NCBI GenBank assembly: GCA_958295895.1
Contig: CATQHI010000007.1
Span: 1 to 64,000 of the forward strand
DNA: 64,000 bases
Source of the DNA: Saprospiraceae bacterium
GTDB lineage: Bacteria > Bacteroidota > Bacteroidia > Chitinophagales > Saprospiraceae
Direction: 5' to 3'
Position 1 is the first letter of the stretch; every line of letters begins with the position of its first letter. The notes below the pieces were generated by a model. That model did no database searches, had not been told where the DNA came from, and saw nothing but the letters and a program-made list of their open reading frames with translations. Of this stretch, positions 47,310 to 55,786 are shown piece by piece. The translations under genes and the position numbers were made by a program.

Positions 47310-48522
47310 AATAGCCAGCGTAGCGGAAATAAAGGAGCCGGAGGAATCTGCGATCGTAGCCACGGCCCGCACCTACGTCCGCTCGCGCTTTAACGAGGAT
47401 CTAGACCCCATCTTCCTCTTCCACAACTTCGCCTACGCCGAGGAGATGGAAGACAAGATGACCGAGCTCGCCGAACTTGCCAAGCTAGACGAACGCACCA
47501 CCGAACGCCTACAACTTGCGGCCCTATTCTACCCCCTGGGCTATGTCGGAGGGGCCGAGGGCTGGGCCGAACGAAGTGCCGGGGAGCTGATACGCTTCGG
47601 CCAGGATGAGGACTACGACCTAGGGGATGCCCCCCGCTGGATCAGTGTTGCACCCGCGGCCGCGCCCCAGAGTGACTACCCGACCAGATTGTTGCACGAC
47701 GTGGCCTGGAACTGGCTGGGACGCAAACGCTACGACCGCCGCTCCGACCTGCTGCAGCTCGAACGCGAGGCCATCGCGGGCAAGGAGGGCGACCCCGTAA
47801 AGTTTGGCGAGGAGATGCAGGACTTTCTGCTGCGCTTTAACTACCTGACGAACGAGGGGAAAAAAGAGTTCGACGGGCGGCGGCGTAAGAACGTCAGTAA
47901 GCAGCAAAGTAATAACTATAAGGTACAGCAAAAGGAGGTCAAGGCCAAAACCGGCAAGAACTTCGGTCGGGGCATCGACACCATGTACCGCACGGCCTTT
48001 CGTAACCACATCAACCTGAGCCGGATCGCCGACGATAAGGCCAATATGATGATCTCGATCAATACGATCATCCTGTCGATCCTGATCGCCGTTTCGGGTG
48101 CCGGACTGAGCTTCTTCGAGGAGCTGGTCTTCGATAGCCCGGAGTTTCTGGCCCCCATTGTGATCCTGCTGATGAGCTCGCTGACGGCGGTGATCTTTGC
48201 CGTCTTCTCCGCCCGCCCGAAGGTGACCGAGTACCGCATTAAGAAGCGTAAACTACTGGAAAGCAAGGAGGCAAGCCTCCTCTACTTCGGTAACTTCCTG
48301 AAGCTAGAGAAGTCAGATTTCATCAAGTACATGTCCAAGATGAAGATGGACCAGGACAGTCTCTACGACGACCTGGGCCGCGACCTTTACGATCTCGGAC
48401 AGGTACTGCACCGCAAGTACCTGCTACTGACCATCAGCTACAATACCTTTATCGGGGGACTGGCACTGGCCGTACTGACCTTTCTGACGGTCTACATCTG
48501 GAACCTGTCGAACATGCAGTAG
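47296..48522 (+). CDS. Pycsar-effector-type membrane protein with degenerate HD domain
   Basis: A 408-residue protein with an N-terminal HD-fold domain (about 20-190) and a C-terminal Pycsar-effector transmembrane domain (from about 232: YRTAFRNHINLSRIADDKANMM, then three membrane helices). The Pycsar effector domain senses cyclic UMP or CMP in antiphage systems, but the HD-fused form is widespread in Bacteroidetes outside obvious defence loci. In HD proteins a His-Asp pair lies in a segment like AALFHDIGY; here it reads AALFYPLGY (Tyr79-Pro80), and the first motif is FHNFAYA (His43). Metal-dependent hydrolysis therefore looks lost. No cyclase is adjacent. The ATG at 47296 overlaps the propeller gene. 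Confidence 0.82.
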   Translation: MSKDEIASVAEIKEPEESAIVATARTYVRSRFNEDLDPIFLFHNFAYAEEMEDKMTELAELAKLDERTTERLQLAALFYPLGYVGGAEGWAERSAGELIRFGQDEDYDLGDAPRWISVAPAAAPQSDYPTRLLHDVAWNWLGRKRYDRRSDLLQLEREAIAGKEGDPVKFGEEMQDFLLRFNYLTNEGKKEFDGRRRKNVSKQQSNNYKVQQKEVKAKTGKNFGRGIDTMYRTAFRNHINLSRIADDKANMMISINTIILSILIAVSGAGLSFFEELVFDSPEFLAPIVILLMSSLTAVIFAVFSARPKVTEYRIKKRKLLESKEASLLYFGNFLKLEKSDFIKYMSKMKMDQDSLYDDLGRDLYDLGQVLHRKYLLLTISYNTFIGGLALAVLTFLTVYIWNLSNMQ

Positions 48523-49362
48523 CTAGTGTGAGGAGGCCCGCGCAAAAAAATCCGCCAGGGTACCGGGGTCCCGCCCGATCAGCCGCCGCCAGTCGGTACG
48601 CGCCATGACCGGCTTCTGAAACCGCTGGATGAAGTGGATACCGGCCACGGCCGCGGCGTAGCCCGCCGAGTCACCCGCCCTGAGTCGGTGGGCGATGAAG
48701 GTGGGTAGACTCACATCCCGGTAGGTGAAGGCTAGCGGGCTGCCCTGCGAGCGTTTTGCTACGCGGTAGTAGTCGAGATTTTCGTAGGTGGCCAGCGTGA
48801 TGCCCTCCCGTGCCTCGGGGTGATTGGGGAAGTCAAGCAGTAGTCGGGCGGCCGCCGCGCCGATATCGCGCACGTCGATCCAGTTAAACACCGCCCGGTT
48901 GGTGGGTAGCTCTACGTGGCCCGTTTTGACCTGGTTGTAGAGCGTGGTGGTGAGGTTCTGCATGAAATAGGTGGGCCGCAGAAAGTAGTGCGGCAGCCCG
49001 CTATCCTCCACCGCCTGCTCGATGCCGTGGTGGGGCAGCAACTTACTATTCTCGGCCCCGTATACGCTGGAATAGACCACCCCCTTTACCCCCGCACGTA
49101 CCGCCTCATCCAGTAGCGGCCTAAACACTTCCTTGACCCCGGCCACCGCGGGCGGGCGGATGAGGAAGAGGTAGTCGATGCCGGCAACCGCCGGCGCGTA
49201 GGTGCTGCGGTCGGCAAAGTCAAAGGGGCGTTTGTCCTGCTCGGCTTCGTCCACGTGGCGGGAGGCCTTGAGCACGGTGACATCATCCTGTCTTTGCTGG
49301 TGTAGCTCGCGGACTACCTCGCTGCCTACGTTGCCCGTCGCTCCGGTTATTAATATCATCAT
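48523..49362 (-). CDS. NmrA-like NAD(P)-binding protein
   Basis: A 279-residue atypical short-chain dehydrogenase of the NmrA/QOR2 group. It begins MILITGATGNVGSEVVREL, the G-x-x-G-x-x-G nucleotide-binding motif, followed by VYSSVYGAENSKLLPHHGIEQA and FLRPTYFMQNLTT, which are family features. The catalytic Tyr-x3-Lys is not conserved, as is usual in NmrA-like proteins, so it may be a redox sensor or a quinone reductase. It is immediately adjacent (no gap) to the convergent Pycsar-type gene. Confidence 0.85.
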   Translation of the reverse strand: MMILITGATGNVGSEVVRELHQQRQDDVTVLKASRHVDEAEQDKRPFDFADRSTYAPAVAGIDYLFLIRPPAVAGVKEVFRPLLDEAVRAGVKGVVYSSVYGAENSKLLPHHGIEQAVEDSGLPHYFLRPTYFMQNLTTTLYNQVKTGHVELPTNRAVFNWIDVRDIGAAAARLLLDFPNHPEAREGITLATYENLDYYRVAKRSQGSPLAFTYRDVSLPTFIAHRLRAGDSAGYAAAVAGIHFIQRFQKPVMARTDWRRLIGRDPGTLADFFARASSH

Positions 49363-49417
49363 GGTTTACCGTTTACTGCTGCACGGCAGCACAGCTGCTA
49401 AAAGTTTTCACCACAGA

Positions 49418-51736
49418 TTAATCCAGCACCTGTAGCTTAGCAAATTTCAGCATAATACGTTTCTCGGGCTGCGGAAGCTCACTAAAGTGAATCGTAGCGA
49501 TACGATTATCCGTCCCCCCATCCACGTGCAGCACCTTCCCCTCGCCAAACTTGAGGTGCATCACCGTACGGCCCACCTCCACCTCATCTGTCGGACTGGG
49601 CTGAAAGGTGGCCGGGTCCACCTTGGGGGCAGCGAAGCGGGCGGTACCGCGACGGTTGCGGGGGGCCACGCCGGTGACCCGTGCGCGGTGCTCCCGCTGA
49701 CGGGCCACCTTATCGAACTCGAAGTCGTTGCTGCGCCGGCCCCCACCGGTAGTATTCTCTACGGCATCGGCCGGCACCTCGGCCAGGAAGCGGCTCGGCT
49801 CGTTCATCACCATCTTGCCGTAGCGGTAGCGGGTATTGGCGTAGCTGAGGGTGAGGTAGAGCTCGGCCCGCGTGATGGCTACGTAAAATAGGCGGCGCTC
49901 CTCGTCGAGTCCGTCGAGGCTGTCCATACTCATCCAGCTGGGGAAGAGCTTTTCCTCTAGGCCCACCACGAAGATCGATTTATACTCCAGTCCCTTGGCG
50001 GCGTGGACCGACATGAGGGTCACCACGTCGGTATTGGTAGCGTCGCCCTCGTCGGCGTCGGTGAGCAGGGCGATGTTTTGGAGGTAGGTGGCTAGCGATT
50101 TATCGGGCAGGGTATCGGTATCGATGACGGTGTCGTCCTCCACGAAGGACTTAATGCCGTCCAGCAGGGCCTCGTGGTTTTCCAGGCGGGCCATGCCCTC
50201 GATCGACTTATCGCTGCGCAGCATGTCGGTGAGGCCGCTCGACTTGGCGATCATATCGGCCACCTCGTAGGCATCGGCACTATCCACCTTGGCCTGGGCC
50301 TTTTCGATCACGTGAATGTAGCCGTCGGCGGCGTGGCGGGTGCGGTTAGGGAGCGCGACGTGCTTGAGGGCCTCGAAGAGGGTCAGCCCTTCCTGACGGG
50401 CCAGGGTGGTCACCTTGGCTACACTGGTGCCGCCGATGCCCCGTTTGGGGTGATTGATCGAGCGGCGGAAGGCCTCCTCGTCATTGGGGTTGACCACCAT
50501 GCGCAGGTAGGCGATCAGGTCCTTGACCTCCTTGCGCTGGTAGAAGCTCTGTCCGCCGTACACCCGGTAGAGGATATTGAAGCGCCGCAGGTACTCCTCG
50601 AAGATCCGCGACTGGGAGTTGGTCCGGTACAGGATGGCGATGTCACTATTCTGCAGGTGGTAGCGGTTCTTCTGCTCCAGGATGGTATCAGCCACCCGGC
50701 GGCCCTCCTCGTTATCGTCAACGGCCTTGATGATGCGGATCTTGTCCCCCACCCCCTTATCGCTCCAGATGCTCTTCTGGATTTGCCGCTTGTTGTAGCT
50801 GATGACGGCGTTAGCGGTATTGACGATATTCTCCGTGCTCCGGTAGTTCTGCTCCAGCTTAAAAGTCTTGATGCCGAAGGTCCCGAAGTCGTTCTCGAAG
50901 TCCAGGATGTTCTGGATCGTCGCGCCCCGAAAGGCGTAGATCGACTGGGCGTCATCGCCCACCACGCAGATATTGCGCGGGCTTTGCGGGTACTGCACCA
51001 GCCGCTTGATGATGGCGTACTGTAGCGTATTGGTGTCCTGAAACTCGTCGACCAAGACATATTTGAATTTCTTGCGGTACTTCTCGACTACCTCCGGCAC
51101 ATTCTGCAGCAGTTCGTATAGGCGGAAAAGCAGGTCATCGAAGTCCATGGCCCCGGCCTGCTTACAGCGCCCTACGTAGGCGGCATATATCTTATAGACC
51201 AGCGGCATATTCGCTAGCTTATCCTGGGCCAGCAATTCTTCGTTTTGCTCGTACAGTTTTGGCGTGATCAGGCTACTCTTAGCTGAGCTGATCCGATTCT
51301 TGATGGCGTTGGCCCCGTACACCTGCTTATCCAGGTTCATCTCCCGGATGATGCTACCGATCAGGCTCTTCGTATCGTCCGTATCGTAGATCGTGAAGTT
51401 GCTGGGGTAGCCGATGTGCTGGGCCTCCACTCGGAGGATACGCGCAAAGAGGCTGTGAAAGGTTCCCGCCCAGATGTAACTGGCTCGCTTGCCGACAACG
51501 GTCTCGATACGTGCCTTCATTTCTCGGGCCGCCTTATTGGTAAAGGTCAGCGCCAGGATCTCGTAGGGTGCCGTGCCTTGTTCAATGATGTGGGCGATGC
51601 GAAAGGTCAGCACCCTCGTTTTTCCTGAGCCCGGGCCGGCCACAACTAGTACGGGTCCATCGGTCGTAGTCACCGCCTGCCGCTGTACGTCGTTGAGAGA
51701 ATCGAGGTAGCTGGTAGTGGTGGGGTCGGCGGCCAT
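49418..51736 (-). CDS. pcrA: UvrD/PcrA-type DNA helicase
   Basis: A 772-residue superfamily 1A 3'-5' helicase for repair and replication restart. Motifs: LNDVQRQAV (Q motif), VAGPGSGKTRVLTFRI (Walker A), TFTNKAAREMKAR, VDEFQDTN (Walker B), VGDDAQSIYAFRGA, LEQNYRSTENIV, MSVHAAKGLEY and YVAITRAE. The C-terminal end, VMHLKFGEGKVLHVDGG, is the Tudor-like RNA polymerase-binding tail of PcrA-type enzymes. The ATG at 51736 (MAADPTTT) is chosen over longer readings because only it yields the family N-terminus. Confidence 0.95.
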   Translation of the reverse strand: MAADPTTTSYLDSLNDVQRQAVTTTDGPVLVVAGPGSGKTRVLTFRIAHIIEQGTAPYEILALTFTNKAAREMKARIETVVGKRASYIWAGTFHSLFARILRVEAQHIGYPSNFTIYDTDDTKSLIGSIIREMNLDKQVYGANAIKNRISSAKSSLITPKLYEQNEELLAQDKLANMPLVYKIYAAYVGRCKQAGAMDFDDLLFRLYELLQNVPEVVEKYRKKFKYVLVDEFQDTNTLQYAIIKRLVQYPQSPRNICVVGDDAQSIYAFRGATIQNILDFENDFGTFGIKTFKLEQNYRSTENIVNTANAVISYNKRQIQKSIWSDKGVGDKIRIIKAVDDNEEGRRVADTILEQKNRYHLQNSDIAILYRTNSQSRIFEEYLRRFNILYRVYGGQSFYQRKEVKDLIAYLRMVVNPNDEEAFRRSINHPKRGIGGTSVAKVTTLARQEGLTLFEALKHVALPNRTRHAADGYIHVIEKAQAKVDSADAYEVADMIAKSSGLTDMLRSDKSIEGMARLENHEALLDGIKSFVEDDTVIDTDTLPDKSLATYLQNIALLTDADEGDATNTDVVTLMSVHAAKGLEYKSIFVVGLEEKLFPSWMSMDSLDGLDEERRLFYVAITRAELYLTLSYANTRYRYGKMVMNEPSRFLAEVPADAVENTTGGGRRSNDFEFDKVARQREHRARVTGVAPRNRRGTARFAAPKVDPATFQPSPTDEVEVGRTVMHLKFGEGKVLHVDGGTDNRIATIHFSELPQPEKRIMLKFAKLQVLD

Positions 51737-51783
51737 GTGGTGTGGGTGTTTCGAGTGGGAGGGGCAAGATAAGCAACAAATTG

Positions 51784-51815
51784 TTTGGCTAGCATACCCC
51801 AAGGATGTATATTTG
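51784..51815 (+). promoter_or_regulatory. Complete Bacteroidetes promoter for the Uma2 gene
   Basis: TTTG (51784-51787) and TATATTTG (51808-51815) are separated by 20 bases. Together they match the Bacteroidetes -33/-7 pattern and form the best promoter in the window. The ATG at 51832 follows 16 bases later. Confidence 0.7.
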
Positions 51816-51831
51816 GGTAAAGCATTGTGCT

Positions 51832-52428
51832 ATGACTGCTACCATCGATCAACAGGTCAGCCTGGAAGAGTATATCGCCACCGAGCAGCGGGAGGGGCAG
51901 CGGTACGAATACCATTATGGAAAACTACGACTGATGCCGGGAGGGACCATACCTCATACTAGAATCTGCACTAATGCTGCGCGTGCGCTAGGCAATATTT
52001 TGGATGAAAGAGAAATTGACTGTGAAGCCTTTAACTCCGAACTGAAAATCGAGATTGAAAATGGTAAGCGCTTTATCTATCCAGACTCCAGTGTAGTATG
52101 TGGCGAGCTAGCAGCGTCTAAGCTGATAATTGGAGCCATAACTAATCCCCAAGTCGTCGTAGAAGTACTATCAAAAGGTTCCATGAACTATGACCTGACG
52201 ACCAAGCAACGGTATTACTTTTCCCTCCCGTCCGTGCAGGAGTATTTACTTGTAAGCCAGACGGAATCCTTTGTTACACTCATTGCTAGGCACACAGAAC
52301 CCGACCTCTATCGCCATAGCTATGCACAGGGTTTAGACGCTACTATACATATTCCAAGCCTCGGTATCGACCTCGCACTAGCAGACATCTACCGTAAGGT
52401 TACTTTTACCGAGGCAAGCGAAGAGTAG
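51832..52428 (+). CDS. Uma2 family endonuclease (DUF820)
   Basis: A 198-residue PD-(D/E)xK nuclease-fold protein of the Uma2 family: VSLEEYIATEQREGQRYEYHYGKLRLMPG, then a conserved core FIYPDSSVVCGE with the P-D motif, PQVVVEVLSKGS (the ExK-like strand) and a C-terminal FYSLPSVQEYLLV-type segment (YYFSLPSVQEYLLVSQTE). The family is common in cyanobacteria and Bacteroidetes, often in many copies, with unknown biological role. The gene is more AT-rich than its neighbours and carries its own strong promoter, consistent with recent acquisition. Confidence 0.87.
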   Translation: MTATIDQQVSLEEYIATEQREGQRYEYHYGKLRLMPGGTIPHTRICTNAARALGNILDEREIDCEAFNSELKIEIENGKRFIYPDSSVVCGELAASKLIIGAITNPQVVVEVLSKGSMNYDLTTKQRYYFSLPSVQEYLLVSQTESFVTLIARHTEPDLYRHSYAQGLDATIHIPSLGIDLALADIYRKVTFTEASEE

Positions 52429-52431
52429 CCC

Positions 52432-52962
52432 CTACACACTCCGCGGCACCTCCTCCCCCGGCCCGGGCAGCCACTCCCCCTTCACCCGCAGCGTCCGCTC
52501 GATCACGTCGCGCACCGCACCTGCGCCCCCGCCTTTATCACTTACGTACTTGGCTAGCGAGAGAATCTCCGGACACGCATCCCCCGGACAGGCCGGAAAC
52601 CCCACCAGCCGCATCACCTCATAGTCCGGCACGTCATCGCCCATGTACAGCACCCCGGCATCATCCAGCTCGTAGAGGTCCATGAATTCACGGTAGGCCT
52701 CGACCTTATCCTTCACCCCGTAGTACACGTCGACCACGCCGAGTCCCTGTAGCCGCTCCACCACGCCCAGGCTCTTGCCGCCCGTGATCACGCACACCCG
52801 GTAGCCCTTCTCTAGCGCCCGCTTGATCGCGTACCCATCGCGCACGTTCATCTGTCGCAGCAGGCTCCCATCTTCTAGAATGATCAGTTGCGAGTTCGTC
52901 AGCACCCCATCGACGTCGAAGATAAAGGTGGTCACGTCGCGGAAGCGCTCTAGTTCGTTCAT
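52432..52962 (-). CDS. kdsC: KdsC-type HAD phosphatase
   Basis: A 176-residue HAD phosphatase that removes phosphate from KDO 8-phosphate in lipopolysaccharide core synthesis. The motifs are FIFDVDGVLTNSQ (nucleophile Asp), VCVITGGKS (Thr/Ser motif II), KVEAYREF (Lys) and YMGDDVPDYEVM (acidic motif IV). Its ATG sits inside the ATGA that also ends iscX. As printed, the two genes are in one open frame, but this is most likely caused by one extra G in iscX. Confidence 0.87.
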   Translation of the reverse strand: MNELERFRDVTTFIFDVDGVLTNSQLIILEDGSLLRQMNVRDGYAIKRALEKGYRVCVITGGKSLGVVERLQGLGVVDVYYGVKDKVEAYREFMDLYELDDAGVLYMGDDVPDYEVMRLVGFPACPGDACPEILSLAKYVSDKGGGAGAVRDVIERTLRVKGEWLPGPGEEVPRSV

Positions 52963-53205
52963 TGATTCTCCCGCCACTCGTACACCCCACTTGGCCTGGA
53001 TCTGCTCCAGGTGCTCCTCCGTGCTCTGCTCACGGGTACCGGTGAACTGGGGGATTTCCACGATCCAGTCCAGCAGATCGGTGAAGCGGATGCGGTAGAT
53101 CCTGTCCTGCCCGAAGTCGTCGCCGAAGCGGTCGTAGAGCGCAATGGCAATGTCCTCGTGGTCGGCCCAGCCGAAGGGAAAGTCGTCGAAGTCTTTGAAA
53201 CTCAT
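52959..53205 (-). CDS. iscX: Fe-S assembly protein IscX (one frameshift)
   Basis: IscX is a small acidic partner of IscS. The sequence WADHEDIAIALYDRFGDDF and RIRFTDLLDWIVEIPQF matches the family well. In the printed sequence the frame runs on as KWGVRVAGES into the KdsC-type phosphatase. Removing one G from the run at 52985-52988 instead gives KWVYEWRENQ and a stop, overlapping the kdsC ATG as ATGA. That ending is typical of Bacteroidetes IscX (about 81 residues), so I annotate two genes. It follows the ferredoxin gene by 11 bases. Confidence 0.82.
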
Positions 53206-53216
53206 GGTGATATATC

Positions 53217-53559
53217 CTAATGTTCGTGGCCGATGATACGCTTCTGATCAGGTATCTCTACCTCGATCACAGCGTCCGCGTCAAGGATGATGGACTGGCA
53301 GCCCAGGCGGCTCTCGATGCGCGGATTGATAGCGCGGTCGATGAAATCTTCCTCCTTATCGCTGATCTCCTGTAGCGCATCCTCCCCCTTGTGCACGTAG
53401 ATGTGGCAGGTGGAGCAGGCGCAGACCTCGCCGCAGTTATGATTGAGGTGGATACCATTTTCCTCCGTGACCTCGAGGATACTCACGTCGGTCTCGACGC
53501 CGGTGACGGTCTTGGGGCGAGATGCTCTTGTCCTCGAAGGTAAAGTGTACGGTGGCCAT
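53217..53559 (-). CDS. fdx: 2Fe-2S ferredoxin (one frameshift)
   Basis: An ISC-type ferredoxin of about 113 residues that supplies electrons to Fe-S assembly. The cluster motif NCGEVCACSTCHIYV plus a distal LGCQ supplies the four cysteines. The N-terminus MATVHFTFEDKSISP is in another frame: one extra base in the G run 53514-53517 (plus strand) breaks it, and the corrected reading continues KTVTGVETDVSILEV. It is followed by iscX, with nfu two genes upstream. Confidence 0.88.
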
Positions 53560-53571
53560 CGGTCAGGGGGG

Positions 53572-54854
53572 TTAAGCGGGGCGCGAAGCTAGCACATAGT
53601 TAACGACCGCGTCGCACAGCAGTTCTAATTGCCGGTCCGTGATCACGTAGGGCGGCATCAGGTACACCAGTTTTCCGAACGGCCGTATCCATACGCCCTG
53701 CTCTACACAGTAGGCCTGGAAGTGCGCTACGTCAACGGGCTCGTGCAGTTCTACCACGCCGATAGCTCCTAGTACACGCACCTCCTTCACGTGTGGTAGG
53801 TGGGCGGCGGCGCGCAGGTGCAGGGTCAGTTGAGCGGCAATACGCTGTACCTCCTCAGACCAGTCTTTGTGTAGCAATAGGTTGATGCTTGCGGCAGCTA
53901 CGGCACAGGCCAGGGGATTACCCATGAAGGTGGGGCCGTGCATAAGTACAACCGGCTTCTCCTTTGCTGATGGTCTCGGCTACCTCCAGGGTAGTTATCG
54001 TAGCGGCCAGGGTCATATACCCCCCGGTGAGGGCCTTGCCGATGCAAACGATGTCGGGCCGGGCCTTAGGATGATGGCTCAAAAACAGCTCGCCGGTACG
54101 CCCGAAACCCGTAGCGATCTCGTCGTAGATCAGGAGTAGCCCGTGCTGATCGCAGAGTCTGCGAAAGATTGGCAGGTACTCAGGGCTGTAAAAGTGCATC
54201 CCCCCGGCTCCCTGCACTACTGGCTCGATAATAAATGCAGCAGCATGTTGAGCATACTCACCAAAGAACTGCTCTAATCCGTTGGTGTAGTGCGGATCTA
54301 ATTCCTCATCGTACCCCCCCGGCGGCCGGTCATAAAAGTGGTGCTGTGGCATAAAGCCAGCAAACAATTGGTGCATCCCCGTCACCGGATCGCAGACCGA
54401 CATGGGTCCGGTCGTATCCCCGTGGTAGCCCACCCCGTAGGGTCAGGAACTTACTCCGTTCGATACCGTAGCCCCGCGTGTGCTGGTACTGCACAGCCAT
54501 TTTCATGGCTACTTCTACGCTCACCGATCCGCTATCGGCCAAAAAGATGCGGTCCAGCCCCTCCGGCATGATGTCCACGAGTCGCTCCCCTAATACGATC
54601 GCCGGCTCGTGCGTAATGCCGCCGAACATGACGTGGCTCATGCGCTGTAACTGCGCAGTGGCCGCTGCATTCAGTTCCGGCACGTTGTAGCCATGAATGG
54701 CGCACCACCAGGAGGACATCCCATCGATGAGCTCTCTACCGTCTGCCAGGTGCAGTACGCAGCCTTCAGCGGAAGCTACCTCGTAGGTCGGCAGCGGATC
54801 GGTCAGGCTAGTGTAGGGGTGCCAGAGGTGGTGGCGGTCGAAGGAATTTACCAT
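53572..54854 (-). CDS. bioA: Adenosylmethionine-8-amino-7-oxononanoate aminotransferase (two frameshifts)
   Basis: BioA transfers the amino group of S-adenosylmethionine to KAPA in biotin synthesis. The N-terminal [17 protein letters not shown], the [11 protein letters not shown] motif, the PLP-site aspartate in [14 protein letters not shown], the lysine in [17 protein letters not shown] and [15 protein letters not shown] are all clear. The frame breaks near 54430 (an extra G between LTLRG and YHGDT) and near 53960 (ISKGE to MHGPT). The corrected length is about 427 residues, normal for the family. The other biotin genes are not here. Confidence 0.92.
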
Positions 54855-55006
54855 GTACCGTTTAAACTGTACCGAGTACCATATATCACGATCTCCTACA
54901 TCACCGCAGGCGGTGGCTTCTGTTTACCCGAATCCGATGAAAGCCTCCGTGTCCTCCGTGAATACCTCAGTGGAGGCTGCCAGACCCTCTGTGTTGAGCC
55001 TAAGCA
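54855..55006. repeat. Intergenic REP-like repeat between bioA and nfu
   Basis: The 152 bases contain CCTCCGTGTCCTCCGTG followed by a downstream GGAGGC, forming a hairpin GCCTCC/GGAGGC (54943-54977), and ACCGCaggCGGT (54903-54914). The CTCCGTG/CTCTGTG units are related in style to the repeat at 10.7 kb. No exact promoter element for bioA is visible here. Confidence 0.5.
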
Positions 55007-55627
55007 CTACCCCATCTCCTGCACCACCTCCTTTACCTGCGGCATCATCCGCTTCAGCATCTGCTCGATACCTGACTTCAGCGTCACGGTAGAGCTAGGG
55101 CAGCCCGAGCAGGCCCCCTGCATGACGACGGTCACGATACCATCGTGGTAGGACTTAAACTCGATATTCCCCCCATCCATCTCTACGGCCGGCTTCACGT
55201 AGGTATCGATGAGTTCCTTGATCTGGGTGACCGTCTCGGCCTCGTCGTCACTATACTCGTAGCTCACGCCGCGCTCCTCCTCGATACGGGCCACCTCCTC
55301 GGCAAAGCCATCCTTGATGATGGGCTTATTCTCCTCCAGGTAGCCCTTTACGAACTCCTTCAGCTTGAGCATGATGTCATCCCAACCGTAGTTGAACTCC
55401 TTGGTAATGGTCACGTAGTTGTTGGCGATATAGACCTTCTTGACGTAAGGGAAATCGTACAACTCGGCGGCTAGTGGCGACCACTCCCGGGCGAACTCCT
55501 CCTCGCGAAACTCCGCTGTGCCGTTGTACAGCATGCGGTTGGTGACGAACTTGAGGGTCTCGGGGTTGGGCGTCTGTTCGGTGTAGAGAAGAACGGGGCG
55601 CTTGGTGGCGGTGGCGGTGGTGCTCAT
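55007..55627 (-). CDS. nfu: NifU/Nfu-family Fe-S scaffold protein
   Basis: A 206-residue Nfu-type protein that carries Fe-S clusters to apoproteins. The N-terminal Nfu domain (VLLYTEQTPNPETLKFVTNR, the conserved TPNP-x-TLKF) is followed by a C-terminal NifU-like domain with the cluster-binding CSGCPSS motif. It lies upstream of bioA, ferredoxin and iscX on the same strand; together these make up a loosely organised Fe-S neighbourhood. BioA is not an Fe-S enzyme, but biotin synthase is. Confidence 0.93.
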   Translation of the reverse strand: MSTTATATKRPVLLYTEQTPNPETLKFVTNRMLYNGTAEFREEEFAREWSPLAAELYDFPYVKKVYIANNYVTITKEFNYGWDDIMLKLKEFVKGYLEENKPIIKDGFAEEVARIEEERGVSYEYSDDEAETVTQIKELIDTYVKPAVEMDGGNIEFKSYHDGIVTVVMQGACSGCPSSTVTLKSGIEQMLKRMMPQVKEVVQEMG

Positions 55628-55715
55628 CGGGCGGGTGGGTCTTTTTTGGGAGAACGTTTGGTACAGAATAGGGTTGAGTGCGTAGTCCTCGCGGCACGGG
55701 TACCCAATGACGGTT

Positions 55716-55758
55716 CAAAAGAAAAGGAGAAACGGCACGCGGTCGTTTCTCCCTTCTT
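55716..55758 (-). terminator. Rho-independent terminator after the susD fragment
   Basis: On the minus strand the stem GGAGAAACG (nine perfect pairs, extendable) closes a nine-base loop and is followed by TTTTCTTTTG. It is placed 30 to 70 bases downstream of the susD stop, where the end of a SusCD operon is expected. Confidence 0.75.
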
Positions 55759-55786
55759 TCCATTGCCCGATCGCAATCCGTACGGG

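Noticed and set aside
47296-48522. A complete Pycsar antiphage system
   Set aside because: No cyclase gene is next to the effector-type gene and the neighbours encode envelope proteins, so defence is not supported.
52432-53205. A novel IscX-KdsC fusion enzyme
   Set aside because: One extra G in a G run explains the shared frame, and the corrected reading gives a typical IscX end with an ATGA overlap.
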